Shown here one piece after another: positions 56,093 to 64,000 of a DNA stretch of 64,000 nt. A model generated the notes under the pieces. It was not told the origin of the DNA and ran no database searches. It was given only the letters and a program-made list of their open reading frames with translations. Origin of the DNA: Caballeronia sp. M1242 (GTDB taxonomy: Bacteria > Pseudomonadota > Gammaproteobacteria > Burkholderiales > Burkholderiaceae). The stretch lies in assembly GCF_017220215.1 (NCBI RefSeq), contig NZ_CP071129.1, forward strand, positions 2,868,256 through 2,932,255. The letters are read 5' to 3'. Each line of letters opens with the position of its first letter. Position 1 is the stretch's first letter. A program made the position numbers and the translations under genes.

Positions 56093-56437
56093 TTACTGAT
56101 CGATAAAGCGATCCGCGGTCCACATGCCTTGCGTGTCGCTATTGGCGGCATTCACGAATTCGATGTCGTGGCCCACCACGCGCAGCACGCGAAAATGCGA
56201 CTCCACCGGCGTCGATATGCACTCGAAGCCTTCAAAGAACTGCTGCATTTGCTGATGCTCGCCGGCTCTCGCGTGTTGATCCGCGGAATCGAATTTATCT
56301 TTCGACAAGCAGCCGTACGAATTCGGCCTGAATTTGAACGTCTGTTGTGGCTGGATGGCGTTGTCCTGCGCGTACGCCGCGGAAACCGCGACAAACAAGC
56401 TCACCACGGCGAAGACAGCACTGGCGCGTTTCTTCAT
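56093..56437 (-). CDS. Hypothetical secreted protein
   Basis: The 114-residue product has a clear signal peptide (MKKRASAVFAVVSLFVAVSAAYAQ, cleavage near residue 23). The mature part has two cysteines (YGCLSK and FECIS) that may form a disulfide. It probably acts in the periplasm. I recognise no family. Confidence 0.72.
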   Translation of the reverse strand: MKKRASAVFAVVSLFVAVSAAYAQDNAIQPQQTFKFRPNSYGCLSKDKFDSADQHARAGEHQQMQQFFEGFECISTPVESHFRVLRVVGHDIEFVNAANSDTQGMWTADRFIDQ

Positions 56438-56835
56438 GAATAGAGCCTCCGGACTCGAGCCGCGACATTAGCAACGTATATAAAACCGGTTGCGTGAACT
56501 CATGCTAAATGAGCGGCGTCGCGTTGCAAGCATATGTTGTGTGCGATTGCAACAAGACGCAATGTCGCAGTGTTTATCCCGGAGATTAGTTGCCGTCACC
56601 TTTACGACGAACCGGCCGATTAAAGGGTGAAATTGAAAATGAATTCACCGACAGCAGTGGGCCAGTGCGGCGATTTGTCTCGCTGCGCTTTTGATGCGCC
56701 GCAGAAGCGGTTCTTGTCGGGCCGCGACAACGCGCATAGCAGCCGATGGTCAGTGGCGGAAGCTAGCCGAACGGCCTATTGTCACGCACGCCGGTTCGTG
56801 GATAAATCGACGGCATTACGCAAGGAGAATTCGGA
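56438..56835. other. Intergenic region between divergent genes
   Basis: A 398-base gap, AT-rich near 56470-56640, that holds promoters for the secreted protein gene and the LysE-type gene. No supported gene or strong hairpin is seen. Confidence 0.45.
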
Positions 56836-57462
56836 ATGACGCTCGCTCAATGGCTGCCGTTTGCAATCGCTTCGGCAATTCTCGTGGCGATTCCCGGGCC
56901 GACAGTCCTGCTTGTCGTCTCGTACGCGCTCGGTCACGGCCGCAAATACGCATTCGCGACGACGGTCGGCGTCGCGCTCGGCGACCTCACCGCGATGACT
57001 GCTTCGATGCTTGGTCTGGGCGTGGTGCTCGCGGCATCGGCGGAGCTTTTCATGGCTGTGAAATGGATCGGCGCGGCTTATCTGTTCTATCTCGGCGCGA
57101 AGCTGTGGCGCGCGCCGGTCGTCGATACGGATGCCGTCAAGCCGGCCGGCGAGCTGCGCACGAGCCGCATCATGGCGCACGCCTACGCGGTCACCACGCT
57201 CAATCCCAAAAGCATCATTTTTTTCGTCGCCTTCGTGCCGCAGTTCGTGGATCCGCACGCGGCGTCCGTCTCGCAGATCGCCATTCTGGAAGCCACGTTC
57301 GTGGGCATCGCGGCGGCGAACGCGTTCGCTTATGCGCTGCTCGCATCCGGAGCGCGCCGCGCGATCCGCAAGACTTCGGTGCAGCGCGCCGTGAACCGCA
57401 CCGGCGGCGCGTTGCTGATGGGCGCGGGCGTGTTCGCTGCGGCCTGGAAGAGGGCAGCATGA
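56836..57462 (+). CDS. LysE/RhtB family amino acid exporter
   Basis: The 208-residue inner-membrane protein has six hydrophobic segments and the family signature FAIASAILVAIPGPTVLLVV at the start, then TLNPKSIIFFVAFVPQFVDP. It should export homoserine, threonine, lysine or similar amino acids. The ATG follows AAGGAG. Its TGA overlaps the next gene's ATG. Confidence 0.93.
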   Translation: MTLAQWLPFAIASAILVAIPGPTVLLVVSYALGHGRKYAFATTVGVALGDLTAMTASMLGLGVVLAASAELFMAVKWIGAAYLFYLGAKLWRAPVVDTDAVKPAGELRTSRIMAHAYAVTTLNPKSIIFFVAFVPQFVDPHAASVSQIAILEATFVGIAAANAFAYALLASGARRAIRKTSVQRAVNRTGGALLMGAGVFAAAWKRAA

Positions 57463-57929
57463 ACGGCATCGACGATTGGACCGCCAGCGCGCGGCGCGTG
57501 TATTTCGCGCTGCTGGACGACTGGAACCGGCAGGACGCCGCCGCCATGGCCGGGCGCTTTGCCGAGCGAGGCAGCCTCGTCGGCTTCGACGGCAGCGCCA
57601 TCGACGGCCGGGCCTGTATCCAGGCGCATTTGACGCCAATCTTCGCGGCGCATCCGACGCCGCTTTTCGTCGCAAAAGTGCGCGAGGTCAGGCGCATGGC
57701 GGCCGGGCAGACGCTGTTGCTGCGGGCGGTGGCCGGCATGTGGCCGCGCGGACAGGACGCGCTCGATCCGCGCTTCAACGCCGTGCAGACGCTCGTGCTT
57801 TCTCTTTGCGACGGCGCGTACGCGATCGAGATGTTCCAGAACACGCCGGCGGCATTTCACGGACGGCTCGAGGAAGCCGAAAAGCTCACGGCCGAATTGC
57901 GTGAATTGGGGCCGCCGCGCGCGGCTTGA
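57459..57929 (+). CDS. SnoaL-like / SgcJ-EcaC family protein
   Basis: The 156-residue protein has the NTF2-like fold pattern: VYFALLDDWNRQDAAAMAGRF followed by FDGSAIDGRACIQAHLTPIF. Such proteins are often annotated as oxidoreductases or unknown. Its start overlaps the exporter stop (ATGA), so the two are coupled. No catalytic role is claimed. Confidence 0.8.
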   Translation: MNGIDDWTASARRVYFALLDDWNRQDAAAMAGRFAERGSLVGFDGSAIDGRACIQAHLTPIFAAHPTPLFVAKVREVRRMAAGQTLLLRAVAGMWPRGQDALDPRFNAVQTLVLSLCDGAYAIEMFQNTPAAFHGRLEEAEKLTAELRELGPPRAA

Positions 57930-57934
57930 CCGCT

Positions 57935-59323
57935 TTACTTCCCGATGCAGAATCGGCTGAAGATGACGCCGAGCAGATCGTCGGAGGTGAATTCGCCGGT
58001 GATCGCGTTCAGGCTGTCCTGCGCGAGCCGCAATTCCTCGGCGAAGAGGTCGAGCACCTGCGATTGCTGGCTCGCGTGATCCGCGGCGAGCGCGAGATGC
58101 CCACGCGCTTCGCGCAGCGCAATAAGATGCCGTTCGCGCGCGAGGTACACGCTTTCTGCGCCGGCCTGCCAACCGGCAATTTTCAGCAACTGCTCGCGCA
58201 GCAGCGCGATGCCGTCGCCCGTCTTGGCGGACAGGTTGACTTCGCGCGCATGGTCGTCGCCTTCGCGCACGGCGGCCGGTGCGCTCGCGAGATCAGTTTT
58301 GTTCAGCACGCGGACGACCGGCACGCCTCGCGGAAAGCGGGCAGCAATGGACTCGTCGTCGGCGGTCATCCCGGTGCGAGCGTCGAGCAAATGAAGCACG
58401 ACGTCCGCGCGCTCGATTTCGCCCCACGTGCGCTCGATGCCGATGCGCTCCACTTCGTCTTCGGTCTCGCGCAAGCCGGCGGTGTCGATGATATGCAGCG
58501 GGATGCCCTCGACCTGAATCGTCTGGGCGACCTTGTCGCGCGTGGTGCCCGCAATCGGCGTGACGATTGCCAGTTCCGCACCGGCGAGCGCGTTCAGCAG
58601 CGACGATTTGCCGACGTTCGGCTGGCCCGCCAGCACGACCGACATCCCCTCGCGCAGCAGCGCGCCTTGCCGCGCGTCGGCGAGCACGCGATCCAGCCGT
58701 TCGCGGATACGCGCGAGCTTGCCGCGCGCGTCGGCGGCTTCAAGAAAGTCGATCTCTTCTTCCGGGAAATCGAGGGTCGCCTCGACCAGCATGCGCAGCG
58801 TGATCACCTCCTCGACGAGCGCGTGAATTTCGCGCGAGAACGCGCCTTCCAATGAGCGGCCGGCCGAACGCGCGGCGGCTTCCGTGCTCGCTTCGATCAG
58901 GTCGGCGACCGCTTCCGCCTGCGCGAGATCGAGCTTGTCGTTGAGAAACGCGCGGCGCGTGAACTCGCCGGGCTCGGCGAGCCGCAGGCCGAAGTCGCGT
59001 CCGGCCTCGATCGCCCGTTGCAGCACGAGCTGGAGCACGATCGGCCCGCCGTGGCCCTGCAATTCCAGCACGTGCTCGCCCGTGTACGAATGCGGCGCGG
59101 GAAAGTACAGCGCGATGCCGCGGTCGAGCGCTTCGCCGTTGCCGTCGATGAACGGCACGTAGCTCGCGTGGCGCGGCGCGAGCGGCTGGCCGCAGAGCGC
59201 ATGCATCGCCTGGTGCGCGGCCGCCTCGCCCGCCCGCCCGAACGAAAGCCGCACCACGCCGATTCCGCCGCGCCCCGGCGCGGTGGCGATAGCGACGATG
59301 GGATCGGTGTCGTTGGTCAGCAT
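57935..59323 (-). CDS. mnmE: tRNA uridine-5-carboxymethylaminomethyl modification GTPase MnmE
   Basis: The 462-residue enzyme, with MnmG, modifies the wobble uridine of several tRNAs. It has the formyl-THF-binding N-terminal domain ([19 protein letters not shown]), the G domain with GQPNVGKSS and LNKTD, and the invariant C-terminus FCIGK that contains the catalytic Cys. I prefer the ATG at 59323; a start at 59362 adds 13 Pro/Ala-rich residues. It is oriented with the rpmH-yidC block, separated by two inserted plus-strand genes. Confidence 0.95.
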   Translation of the reverse strand: MLTNDTDPIVAIATAPGRGGIGVVRLSFGRAGEAAAHQAMHALCGQPLAPRHASYVPFIDGNGEALDRGIALYFPAPHSYTGEHVLELQGHGGPIVLQLVLQRAIEAGRDFGLRLAEPGEFTRRAFLNDKLDLAQAEAVADLIEASTEAAARSAGRSLEGAFSREIHALVEEVITLRMLVEATLDFPEEEIDFLEAADARGKLARIRERLDRVLADARQGALLREGMSVVLAGQPNVGKSSLLNALAGAELAIVTPIAGTTRDKVAQTIQVEGIPLHIIDTAGLRETEDEVERIGIERTWGEIERADVVLHLLDARTGMTADDESIAARFPRGVPVVRVLNKTDLASAPAAVREGDDHAREVNLSAKTGDGIALLREQLLKIAGWQAGAESVYLARERHLIALREARGHLALAADHASQQSQVLDLFAEELRLAQDSLNAITGEFTSDDLLGVIFSRFCIGK

Positions 59324-59409
59324 GGCGGCGGTCGGAGCGGAGGCGTCGGGAGGAGCCGGCATTGTATCGCGGGGATATTGATCCGATCAGCTAGGACAAT
59401 TCTTGCATT

Positions 59410-59425
59410 ATCTTAAAAAAGATAC
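59410..59425. promoter_or_regulatory. Palindromic candidate operator between mnmE and the HTH gene
   Basis: The site tatctt-aaaa-aagata is a perfect inverted repeat in an AT-rich patch between two divergent genes. It is a plausible binding site for the adjacent regulator. Confidence 0.45.
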
Positions 59426-59623
59426 GATTCCGGTTCGCGCTGTGCAGCAGCGTATTGATTGACTAGCGGGCTAACGCGCGTCTCGCATGGCCATCCAGCT
59501 GTCGCACGGCTGACATCAGGCAAGCATTCGGTCGCGCAGACAGGATAAACGACGTCTGATACGCGCCAGATCTAGCGCAGTTGGTTGACGTATGGGCAGC
59601 GATTGCCTTGCACAATTGAACGC

Positions 59624-60040
59624 ATGCCAACACAGCAAGAGAAGGCCGATTTCTCAGAACGGCTCAAATTTTCCATGGCCCGGTCGCCCGAGAAGATGCG
59701 AGGCGCGACCGATCTCGCGAACAAATTCAATCTGCGGTACCAGGGCGAGCCGGTGTCGCCCCAAACCGCGCACAAGTGGCTCACCGGGCGCTCGATCCCC
59801 ACGAGCGACAAGCTTCAGACACTGGCTGAATGGCTGAAAGTGGATCTCCACTGGCTGCATTACGGCCCGCCGCCGAGCGGCGGCGCGCAGACTGCGCCGA
59901 AGCCGCTCGCGCGCGACGAAAAGTATCCGGCGTCCGAGGACACGTTGGAGCTTGCGTCGAAGATCGAGGCGCTGTCGCCGCATCATCGGTATCTGCTGGA
60001 GGAGCTTATCGACCAGTTTTATGGGGCGATGAAGCGGTAG
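59624..60040 (+). CDS. Phage-type helix-turn-helix transcriptional regulator
   Basis: The 138-residue protein has an XRE-like DNA-binding part (about 10-75): MRGATDLANKFNLRY, then VSPQTAHKWLTGRSIPTSD and LAEWLKVDLHWLHYG. Its C-terminal region ends LASKIEALSPHHRYLLEELI. This resembles short phage repressor-like proteins. It lies between mnmE and yidC, which are normally adjacent or nearly so, so it is probably an insertion. Confidence 0.85.
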   Translation: MPTQQEKADFSERLKFSMARSPEKMRGATDLANKFNLRYQGEPVSPQTAHKWLTGRSIPTSDKLQTLAEWLKVDLHWLHYGPPPSGGAQTAPKPLARDEKYPASEDTLELASKIEALSPHHRYLLEELIDQFYGAMKR

Positions 60041-60221
60041 CGGCGTCCGCTGCGACGAAATATTCCAATTCTGATCCGCGAGATTTATCTTGCGCCGTTT
60101 ATGGCGGGAAGGCTTGCGGCGCAAGGGGCTCGGCTCGGTCCAGCTGCGGATACAAATTCGAATTCGAGATCGCAAATTCGAGTTTGGAGACGCGGACCGG
60201 AATGTCCACGACACTACCTGC

Positions 60222-60716
60222 ATGGCGACCAATCGTACAAAACAGGACTTCGCGCGCGGCTTACGGCTGCTGGTCGCAGACGTGGCCGACACCATCCAGC
60301 GTGACGTTCCCTATTTCAAGCAAAAGCTCTTCCGCGTCGGACATCCGGACGACCTCGTTCACGCACTCGCGCATGCGGACCCGGACGCGAGCGTAACGGC
60401 TACGACCGTGAAAAACTGGTTCGATGCGAAGACGATGCCGCGGGGAAAGAATCGGACGTCGTTGGCCATGCTCCTCGGCCACCGGGGAACGATGCTGTTG
60501 GACGGTGAGGACATAACGCCGTATGTCTCGACCCGGCTGGAGGCGGCTGAAACCGTACCGGCGTTCCAAGGCTATGAACACGAGGACGCTTTTCGTCGCG
60601 ATATTCGGGAGGCAACAGCCGCCGCGTACCTAGTTCTGGCCAAGCTGAACCGGCTAGATGAACGACTCGGCGACCATCTGTCCGGGAGCGCATCGCAACC
60701 AAAGAAGAAGCCGTGA
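60222..60716 (+). CDS. Hypothetical protein with helix-turn-helix-like segment
   Basis: The 164-residue protein starts MATNRTKQDFARGLRLLVAD. The segment VTATTVKNWFDAKTMPRGKN resembles the recognition region of XRE-type regulators, as in the gene 181 bases upstream. A helical C-terminal part (AFRRDIREATAAAYLVLAKL) ends in a basic tail PKKKP. I know no family name. An upstream in-frame start at 60090 is less likely. Confidence 0.68.
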   Translation: MATNRTKQDFARGLRLLVADVADTIQRDVPYFKQKLFRVGHPDDLVHALAHADPDASVTATTVKNWFDAKTMPRGKNRTSLAMLLGHRGTMLLDGEDITPYVSTRLEAAETVPAFQGYEHEDAFRRDIREATAAAYLVLAKLNRLDERLGDHLSGSASQPKKKP

Positions 60717-60756
60717 AAGAAGCGGAGCGGTAGCCGACCTTCGACAGCGCCAAACA

Positions 60757-60785
60757 AAAACGCCCGGCAAAGCCGGGCGTTTTCC
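60757..60785. terminator. Bidirectional terminator between the hypothetical gene and yidC
   Basis: A perfect 12-bp stem (60757-60768 with 60772-60783), loop AAA, has A residues on one side and T residues on the other. Confidence 0.93.
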
Positions 60786-60809
60786 CATCCAAACCAGCAG
60801 CCAAAAACC

Positions 60810-62477
60810 TCAAGCCACCTTCTTCTTACGCTGTCCCATCATCCGCGTGATGTAGTACTGCTGCGCGATCGACAGCACGTTGTTCACCACGTAATACAGC
60901 ACGAGACCAGCCGGGAAGAAGAAGAACATGACCGAGAACGCGATCGGCATGAACATCATCATCTTGGCTTGCACGGGGTCCGGCGGCGTCGGGTTCAGCT
61001 TCGTTTGCAGGAACATCGACACGGCCATCAGCACCGGCAGGATGAAATACGGGTCTTGCTGCGACAGATCATGAATCCAGCCGATCCACGGCGCGCCGCG
61101 CATTTCCACCGACGACAGCAGCACCCAGTACAGCGAGATGAACACCGGAATCTGGATCACCACGGGCAGGCAGCCGCCGAACGGATTCACCTTCTCGGTC
61201 TTATACAACTCCATCAACTGCGCGTTCATCTTCTGCGGATCGCTCTTGAAGCGCTCGCGAATCTGCTGCATGCGCGGCGTGATTTCCTTCATGCGCGCCA
61301 TCGACTTGTAGCTCGCCGCCGACAGCGGGAAGAACACGGCCTTGATCAGCAGCGTCAGCAGCACGATCGCCCAGCCCCAGTTGCCGACGAAACCGTGGAT
61401 CTTTTCGAGCAGCCAGAAAAGCGGCTTGGCGATGATCGTCACCATGCCGTAGTCCTTCACCAGTTCCAGACCCGGCGCGATGCCCTCGAGCATGCGCTCT
61501 TCTTCCGGACCGGCGAAAAGACGCGCATCGACCGTCACGCTTTGTCCCGGCGCGATGGTCTGCACCGGCTGCTGCACGCCCACGCGGTACAGGTCCGGAT
61601 CGATCTTCTGGACGTAAATGTCGCGCTGCGCGCCTTCCTTCGGAATCCACGCCGACGCGAAATAATGCTGCACCATCGCGATCCAGCCGTTGTTCGCGGA
61701 CGGCTCGAACGTGGCCTTGTTCTTGTCGATGTCGCTGAAATCGATCTTCTGGAAGTGCTTCTGATCGGTGTAGACAGCCGGCCCGATGAACGTGTGCGAG
61801 AAGCGCGGCGTCTCGACCGGCGTGTTGTCGCGCACGAGTTCCATGTAGAGCTTCGGCGTGACCGGCGCATTGCCGACGTTCTCGATCTTCGTATCGACGT
61901 TGATCACGTAGCTGCCGCGCGTGAACGTGTACGTCTTCACGACCTTCACGCCGCCCTTCACCGGCGATTCGAACGCGAGCGTCAGCGTCTTTGCGTCGCC
62001 CGACAGCGACGTCTGGCCCGGCACCGCCGTGAAGACGTCGTTGTGATTCGGGAAGTCGCCGCCGAGCAGGCCGGTGCGCGCGAGATACGTGTGGTTCGCG
62101 GTGTGATCGAAGAGCGTGATGTAAAGATCGGGCTGCTTGCCGTCGCCTTCCTTCAGCAGCGAGAGCTTCGAGAGCGTGCCGCCGCGCGTGTCGATCTCAC
62201 CGGAATACACGTCCGTCGTGAACTTGACGAGCTGCGAAGCCGCCGTGGCGGGCGGCGTCGAGGTGCCCGGCGCGGCGCCTGCCGGCGCGTTCGTCAGTTC
62301 GGAAGGCTGCGCGCCCGGCGTGGCCGAGCCCGGTGCCGGATTGCTGGCGGTCTTGGCCGGCTGCGTCGCGCTCGGGAAGAACATCGACGGGCGCCCATGG
62401 TCGCGCTGCCAGTTGTCGAACAGCATGACAACTGACACGAAGAAGATGACCCATAGGACGGTGCGTTTGATATCCAT
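60810..62477 (-). CDS. yidC: Membrane protein insertase YidC
   Basis: The 555-residue insertase has the N-terminal membrane helix ([18 protein letters not shown]), the large periplasmic domain (about 60-340) and the five-helix C-terminal core with [17 protein letters not shown] and the basic tail. It inserts membrane proteins alone or with SecYEG. yidD lies upstream by 8 bases in the conserved rpmH-rnpA-yidD-yidC operon. Confidence 0.97.
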   Translation of the reverse strand: MDIKRTVLWVIFFVSVVMLFDNWQRDHGRPSMFFPSATQPAKTASNPAPGSATPGAQPSELTNAPAGAAPGTSTPPATAASQLVKFTTDVYSGEIDTRGGTLSKLSLLKEGDGKQPDLYITLFDHTANHTYLARTGLLGGDFPNHNDVFTAVPGQTSLSGDAKTLTLAFESPVKGGVKVVKTYTFTRGSYVINVDTKIENVGNAPVTPKLYMELVRDNTPVETPRFSHTFIGPAVYTDQKHFQKIDFSDIDKNKATFEPSANNGWIAMVQHYFASAWIPKEGAQRDIYVQKIDPDLYRVGVQQPVQTIAPGQSVTVDARLFAGPEEERMLEGIAPGLELVKDYGMVTIIAKPLFWLLEKIHGFVGNWGWAIVLLTLLIKAVFFPLSAASYKSMARMKEITPRMQQIRERFKSDPQKMNAQLMELYKTEKVNPFGGCLPVVIQIPVFISLYWVLLSSVEMRGAPWIGWIHDLSQQDPYFILPVLMAVSMFLQTKLNPTPPDPVQAKMMMFMPIAFSVMFFFFPAGLVLYYVVNNVLSIAQQYYITRMMGQRKKKVA

Positions 62478-62485
62478 GCGTTGTC

Positions 62486-62815
62486 TCAGTGTCGATCGGT
62501 AAGCGCTTTTGCGCCGTTTAGTGGTGAATGCTTTTCTTGGGCGGAACCTGCAGTCGGGCTATCCGCCTGATTGGAAGCGGATGGAGAACCGGAGCCACGG
62601 GACGGTGTCGGCACGAGATCGACGCCGCCCGCCGAAAAGGGATGGCAGCGGCAGAGCCGTTTTGCGGCGAGATACGTGCCATGCGCGGCGCCATGATACT
62701 GGATTGCCTCGCGCGCGTAGTCGGAACAGGAAGGGTAAAAGCGGCACCGGTTGCCGAGCAGGGGACTGATCGCAACCTTGTAGAAGCGCAACAACGCGAT
62801 GAGTGCCGTTTGCAT
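62486..62815 (-). CDS. yidD: Membrane protein insertion efficiency factor YidD
   Basis: The 109-residue protein begins [20 protein letters not shown] and has the family core [17 protein letters not shown] and [13 protein letters not shown]. YidD is a small membrane-associated protein that aids insertion by YidC. The Ser/Ala-rich tail of about 35 residues is longer than in E. coli. A start at 62854 would add 13 residues. Confidence 0.94.
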   Translation of the reverse strand: MQTALIALLRFYKVAISPLLGNRCRFYPSCSDYAREAIQYHGAAHGTYLAAKRLCRCHPFSAGGVDLVPTPSRGSGSPSASNQADSPTAGSAQEKHSPLNGAKALTDRH

Positions 62816-62872
62816 AAGCTTCGCGCTGCGCGCCCGGTTTGCGGTGAGAGGCAAACCGACGCGGCCCGCGCT

Positions 62873-63430
62873 TCATGACCCGGAAGGGCCGGATGAATCG
62901 TCGACGGCGGGCGCAGATGGCGGCGCCGCCACGGGTTCGGCCGCGCGGCGCGCTGCTTCGCGCACGGCACGGTCGAAAAGTACTTCCAGCTCGCCGCGGC
63001 ACAGCGCGCCGAGCGGCGGCGAACTGGCGCTCGGCATCGCCTTGCGGTCGATTTTTGCGTGCAGCCGCACGAGGATGTCGAATCCGCGCAACTCTTCGCG
63101 ACGCAGCCGGAACGCTTCGCGCGCAAGCCGCTTGATCAGATTGCGCGTGACGGCGCGCGGCGCCTGCTTTTTACCGATGACGAGCCCGAGCCGCGCTTCG
63201 TTGCCCGTGGGCTTGCCGTACAGAACGAAGTGTGGCGAACGCCGCCAGGGGCGCAAACGAAAAACGGATGAGAACTCATCCGTTTTCAGCAGCCTTGCGG
63301 CCTTGGGGAACGCGGCCGACGCCGGCAACTCGACGATGTCCTGTTTCAAGACTTCTGTGCGGCGCTCGGCAAGCGGCTCGCCACCTTCCGATGCATCCGT
63401 CTCCGAACGCGACGCGGCTGCGAGCAGCAC
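62873..63430 (-). CDS. rnpA: Ribonuclease P protein component
   Basis: The RnpA core is clear: [20 protein letters not shown], then [29 protein letters not shown], the RNA-binding RNR-like motif. It assists the RNase P RNA in 5' tRNA processing. No ATG exists near the usual start. The GTG at 63430, 10 bases after rpmH, gives 185 residues with about 40 extra N-terminal ones; TTG at 63349 gives a near-normal N-terminus. The true start is uncertain. The C-terminal 50 residues are Ala/Pro-rich. Confidence 0.92.
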   Translation of the reverse strand: MLLAAASRSETDASEGGEPLAERRTEVLKQDIVELPASAAFPKAARLLKTDEFSSVFRLRPWRRSPHFVLYGKPTGNEARLGLVIGKKQAPRAVTRNLIKRLAREAFRLRREELRGFDILVRLHAKIDRKAMPSASSPPLGALCRGELEVLFDRAVREAARRAAEPVAAPPSAPAVDDSSGPSGS

Positions 63431-63440
63431 CGTGCCTGTC

Positions 63441-63575
63441 TTAGATGGCCAGGCGCTTGCGGCCCTTCGCGCGGCGAGCGTTGATGACCTTGCGGCCGCC
63501 AGCGGTCTTCATGCGAACGCGGAAGCCATGGGTGCGCTTGCGGCGCGTCACGGAAGGTTGGTAAGTACGTTTCAT
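63441..63575 (-). CDS. rpmH: Ribosomal protein bL34
   Basis: The 44-residue basic protein reads [20 protein letters not shown], continues [17 protein letters not shown] and ends in RKRLAI, the standard bL34 sequence. It is the first gene of the operon reading away from the replication origin. Confidence 0.98.
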
Positions 63576-63679
63576 GGTGCTCTCACTTGAGTTGAATGAC
63601 CGCGCGGGCTTGGCTCCAGTGTGGTCACTGCAAGCACGATGGCCGGAGGTTCAGGAATTCTGTTTTCGCGGAACCCGCT

Positions 63680-63708
63680 ATTTAAACCGTTTTCCTATTG
63701 ACCGTCAA
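63680..63708 (-). promoter_or_regulatory. Predicted rpmH operon promoter
   Basis: On the minus strand, TTGACG (63708-63703) and TTAAAT (63685-63680) are spaced by 17 bases, a good sigma-70 promoter. Transcription would start near 63673, about 100 bases before rpmH. Confidence 0.7.
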
Positions 63709-63711
63709 TAG
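63695..63711. promoter_or_regulatory. Palindrome overlapping the rpmH promoter -35 element
   Basis: The perfect inverted repeat ctattgac-c-gtcaatag (8-bp arms) covers the -35 hexamer and could be an operator. Confidence 0.45.
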
Positions 63712-63774
63712 TTTAGCGCCCATCGACGGTGCAACCCGCGTGTTTCGCCCTCTTTCGGCGCGGTGATTTGACCC

Positions 63775-63783
63775 TGTGGATAA
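63775..63783 (+). promoter_or_regulatory. DnaA box
   Basis: TGTGGATAA is the exact reverse complement of the DnaA consensus TTATCCACA. In this group the gap between rpmH and dnaA carries origin or dnaA-autoregulation boxes. Confidence 0.8.
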
Positions 63784-64000
63784 CTCGCGCGCCGCGAGGG
63801 TTTGGCGTTAGAATCTCGCCTTACTCGCAAATATCCGCCCGCTGCTTCGGCCCGCCGTTCGCCCGCAAACCCTTGCGGCGTAAGCCTCCGGAGCATGCCT
63901 GCTTGGCCGTGCCGGGACTTGCCGAACCATCCGACGTAAGTGGACGCATTCGGCAAGCATGGCCGCAGGTGGCGCGCAGCAACCATAACGACCGCACTCG

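Larger units (their letters stand above)
63576..64000. other. Origin-proximal intergenic region upstream of rpmH (window end)
   Basis: No gene is supported in these 425 bases. The stretch contains the rpmH promoter, a palindrome and one perfect DnaA box. In Burkholderiales dnaA lies on the other side of this gap, so oriC sequences are expected here and beyond the window. Confidence 0.7.

Overview
The window is a GC-rich chromosomal segment of a betaproteobacterium of the Burkholderiaceae, most likely Paraburkholderia, Caballeronia or Burkholderia. This rests on gene content and order: hslVU with dksA and a COG0523 GTPase, rlmI-xerC-DUF484-dapF-lpxL followed by metK, DUF3185, YbjJ- and YnfM-type transporters, an H-NS protein with the TWSGRGKPPKW core, rsmI|yraN-diaA-dolP-cytochrome c, and mnmE-yidC-yidD-rnpA-rpmH next to a perfect DnaA box. 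The right end therefore lies at the replication origin, with dnaA expected just beyond base 64000 on the + strand. No database search was possible; family names come from recognised motifs and lengths.

Layout. 1-7842: housekeeping genes on the minus strand (proteolysis, RNA polymerase control, zinc GTPase, rRNA methylation, dimer resolution, lysine/peptidoglycan and lipid A synthesis). 7843-9380: metK with a structured leader in which a 15-bp hairpin covers the ribosome binding site and touches the start codon. 9380-17800: an oxygenase, DUF3185, an MscS channel, an aldo-keto reductase, ferredoxin-NADP reductase, a soluble NarL-type two-component pair and an amino acid permease. 18023-25407: a complete coxSLM-D-E-G-F type operon for a molybdenum hydroxylase of the form II CoxL class. 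25439-42579: iron-linked PepSY protein with a Fur-like box, SrkA kinase, two MFS exporters, dienelactone hydrolase, an orphan branched-chain amino acid binding protein, HugZ-like protein, H-NS, CDF transporter, Lrp regulator, exonuclease, metallo-beta-lactamase fold hydrolase, RlpA, and the rsmI/yraN/diaA/dolP block.

42646-54823 is a genomic island in the 3' end of tRNA-Ala(CGC). It has a 21-bp direct repeat at its far end, a P4-type integrase wrecked by frameshifts, degraded remnants, an unrecognised 276-residue protein with a nuclease-like D...QxK arrangement, and a tightly overlapped minus-strand operon hsdR-hsdS-prrC-hsdM. The prrC product keeps the R...E...H residues of the PrrC anticodon nuclease. 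The locus thus pairs type I restriction with a suicide tRNA-cleaving back-up that acts when restriction is inhibited. The island looks immobile, but the defence operon is intact.

54935-64000: VOC protein, YaeQ, LysE exporter, SnoaL-like protein, mnmE, two small helix-turn-helix type proteins not usually found here, then yidC-yidD-rnpA-rpmH read away from the origin.
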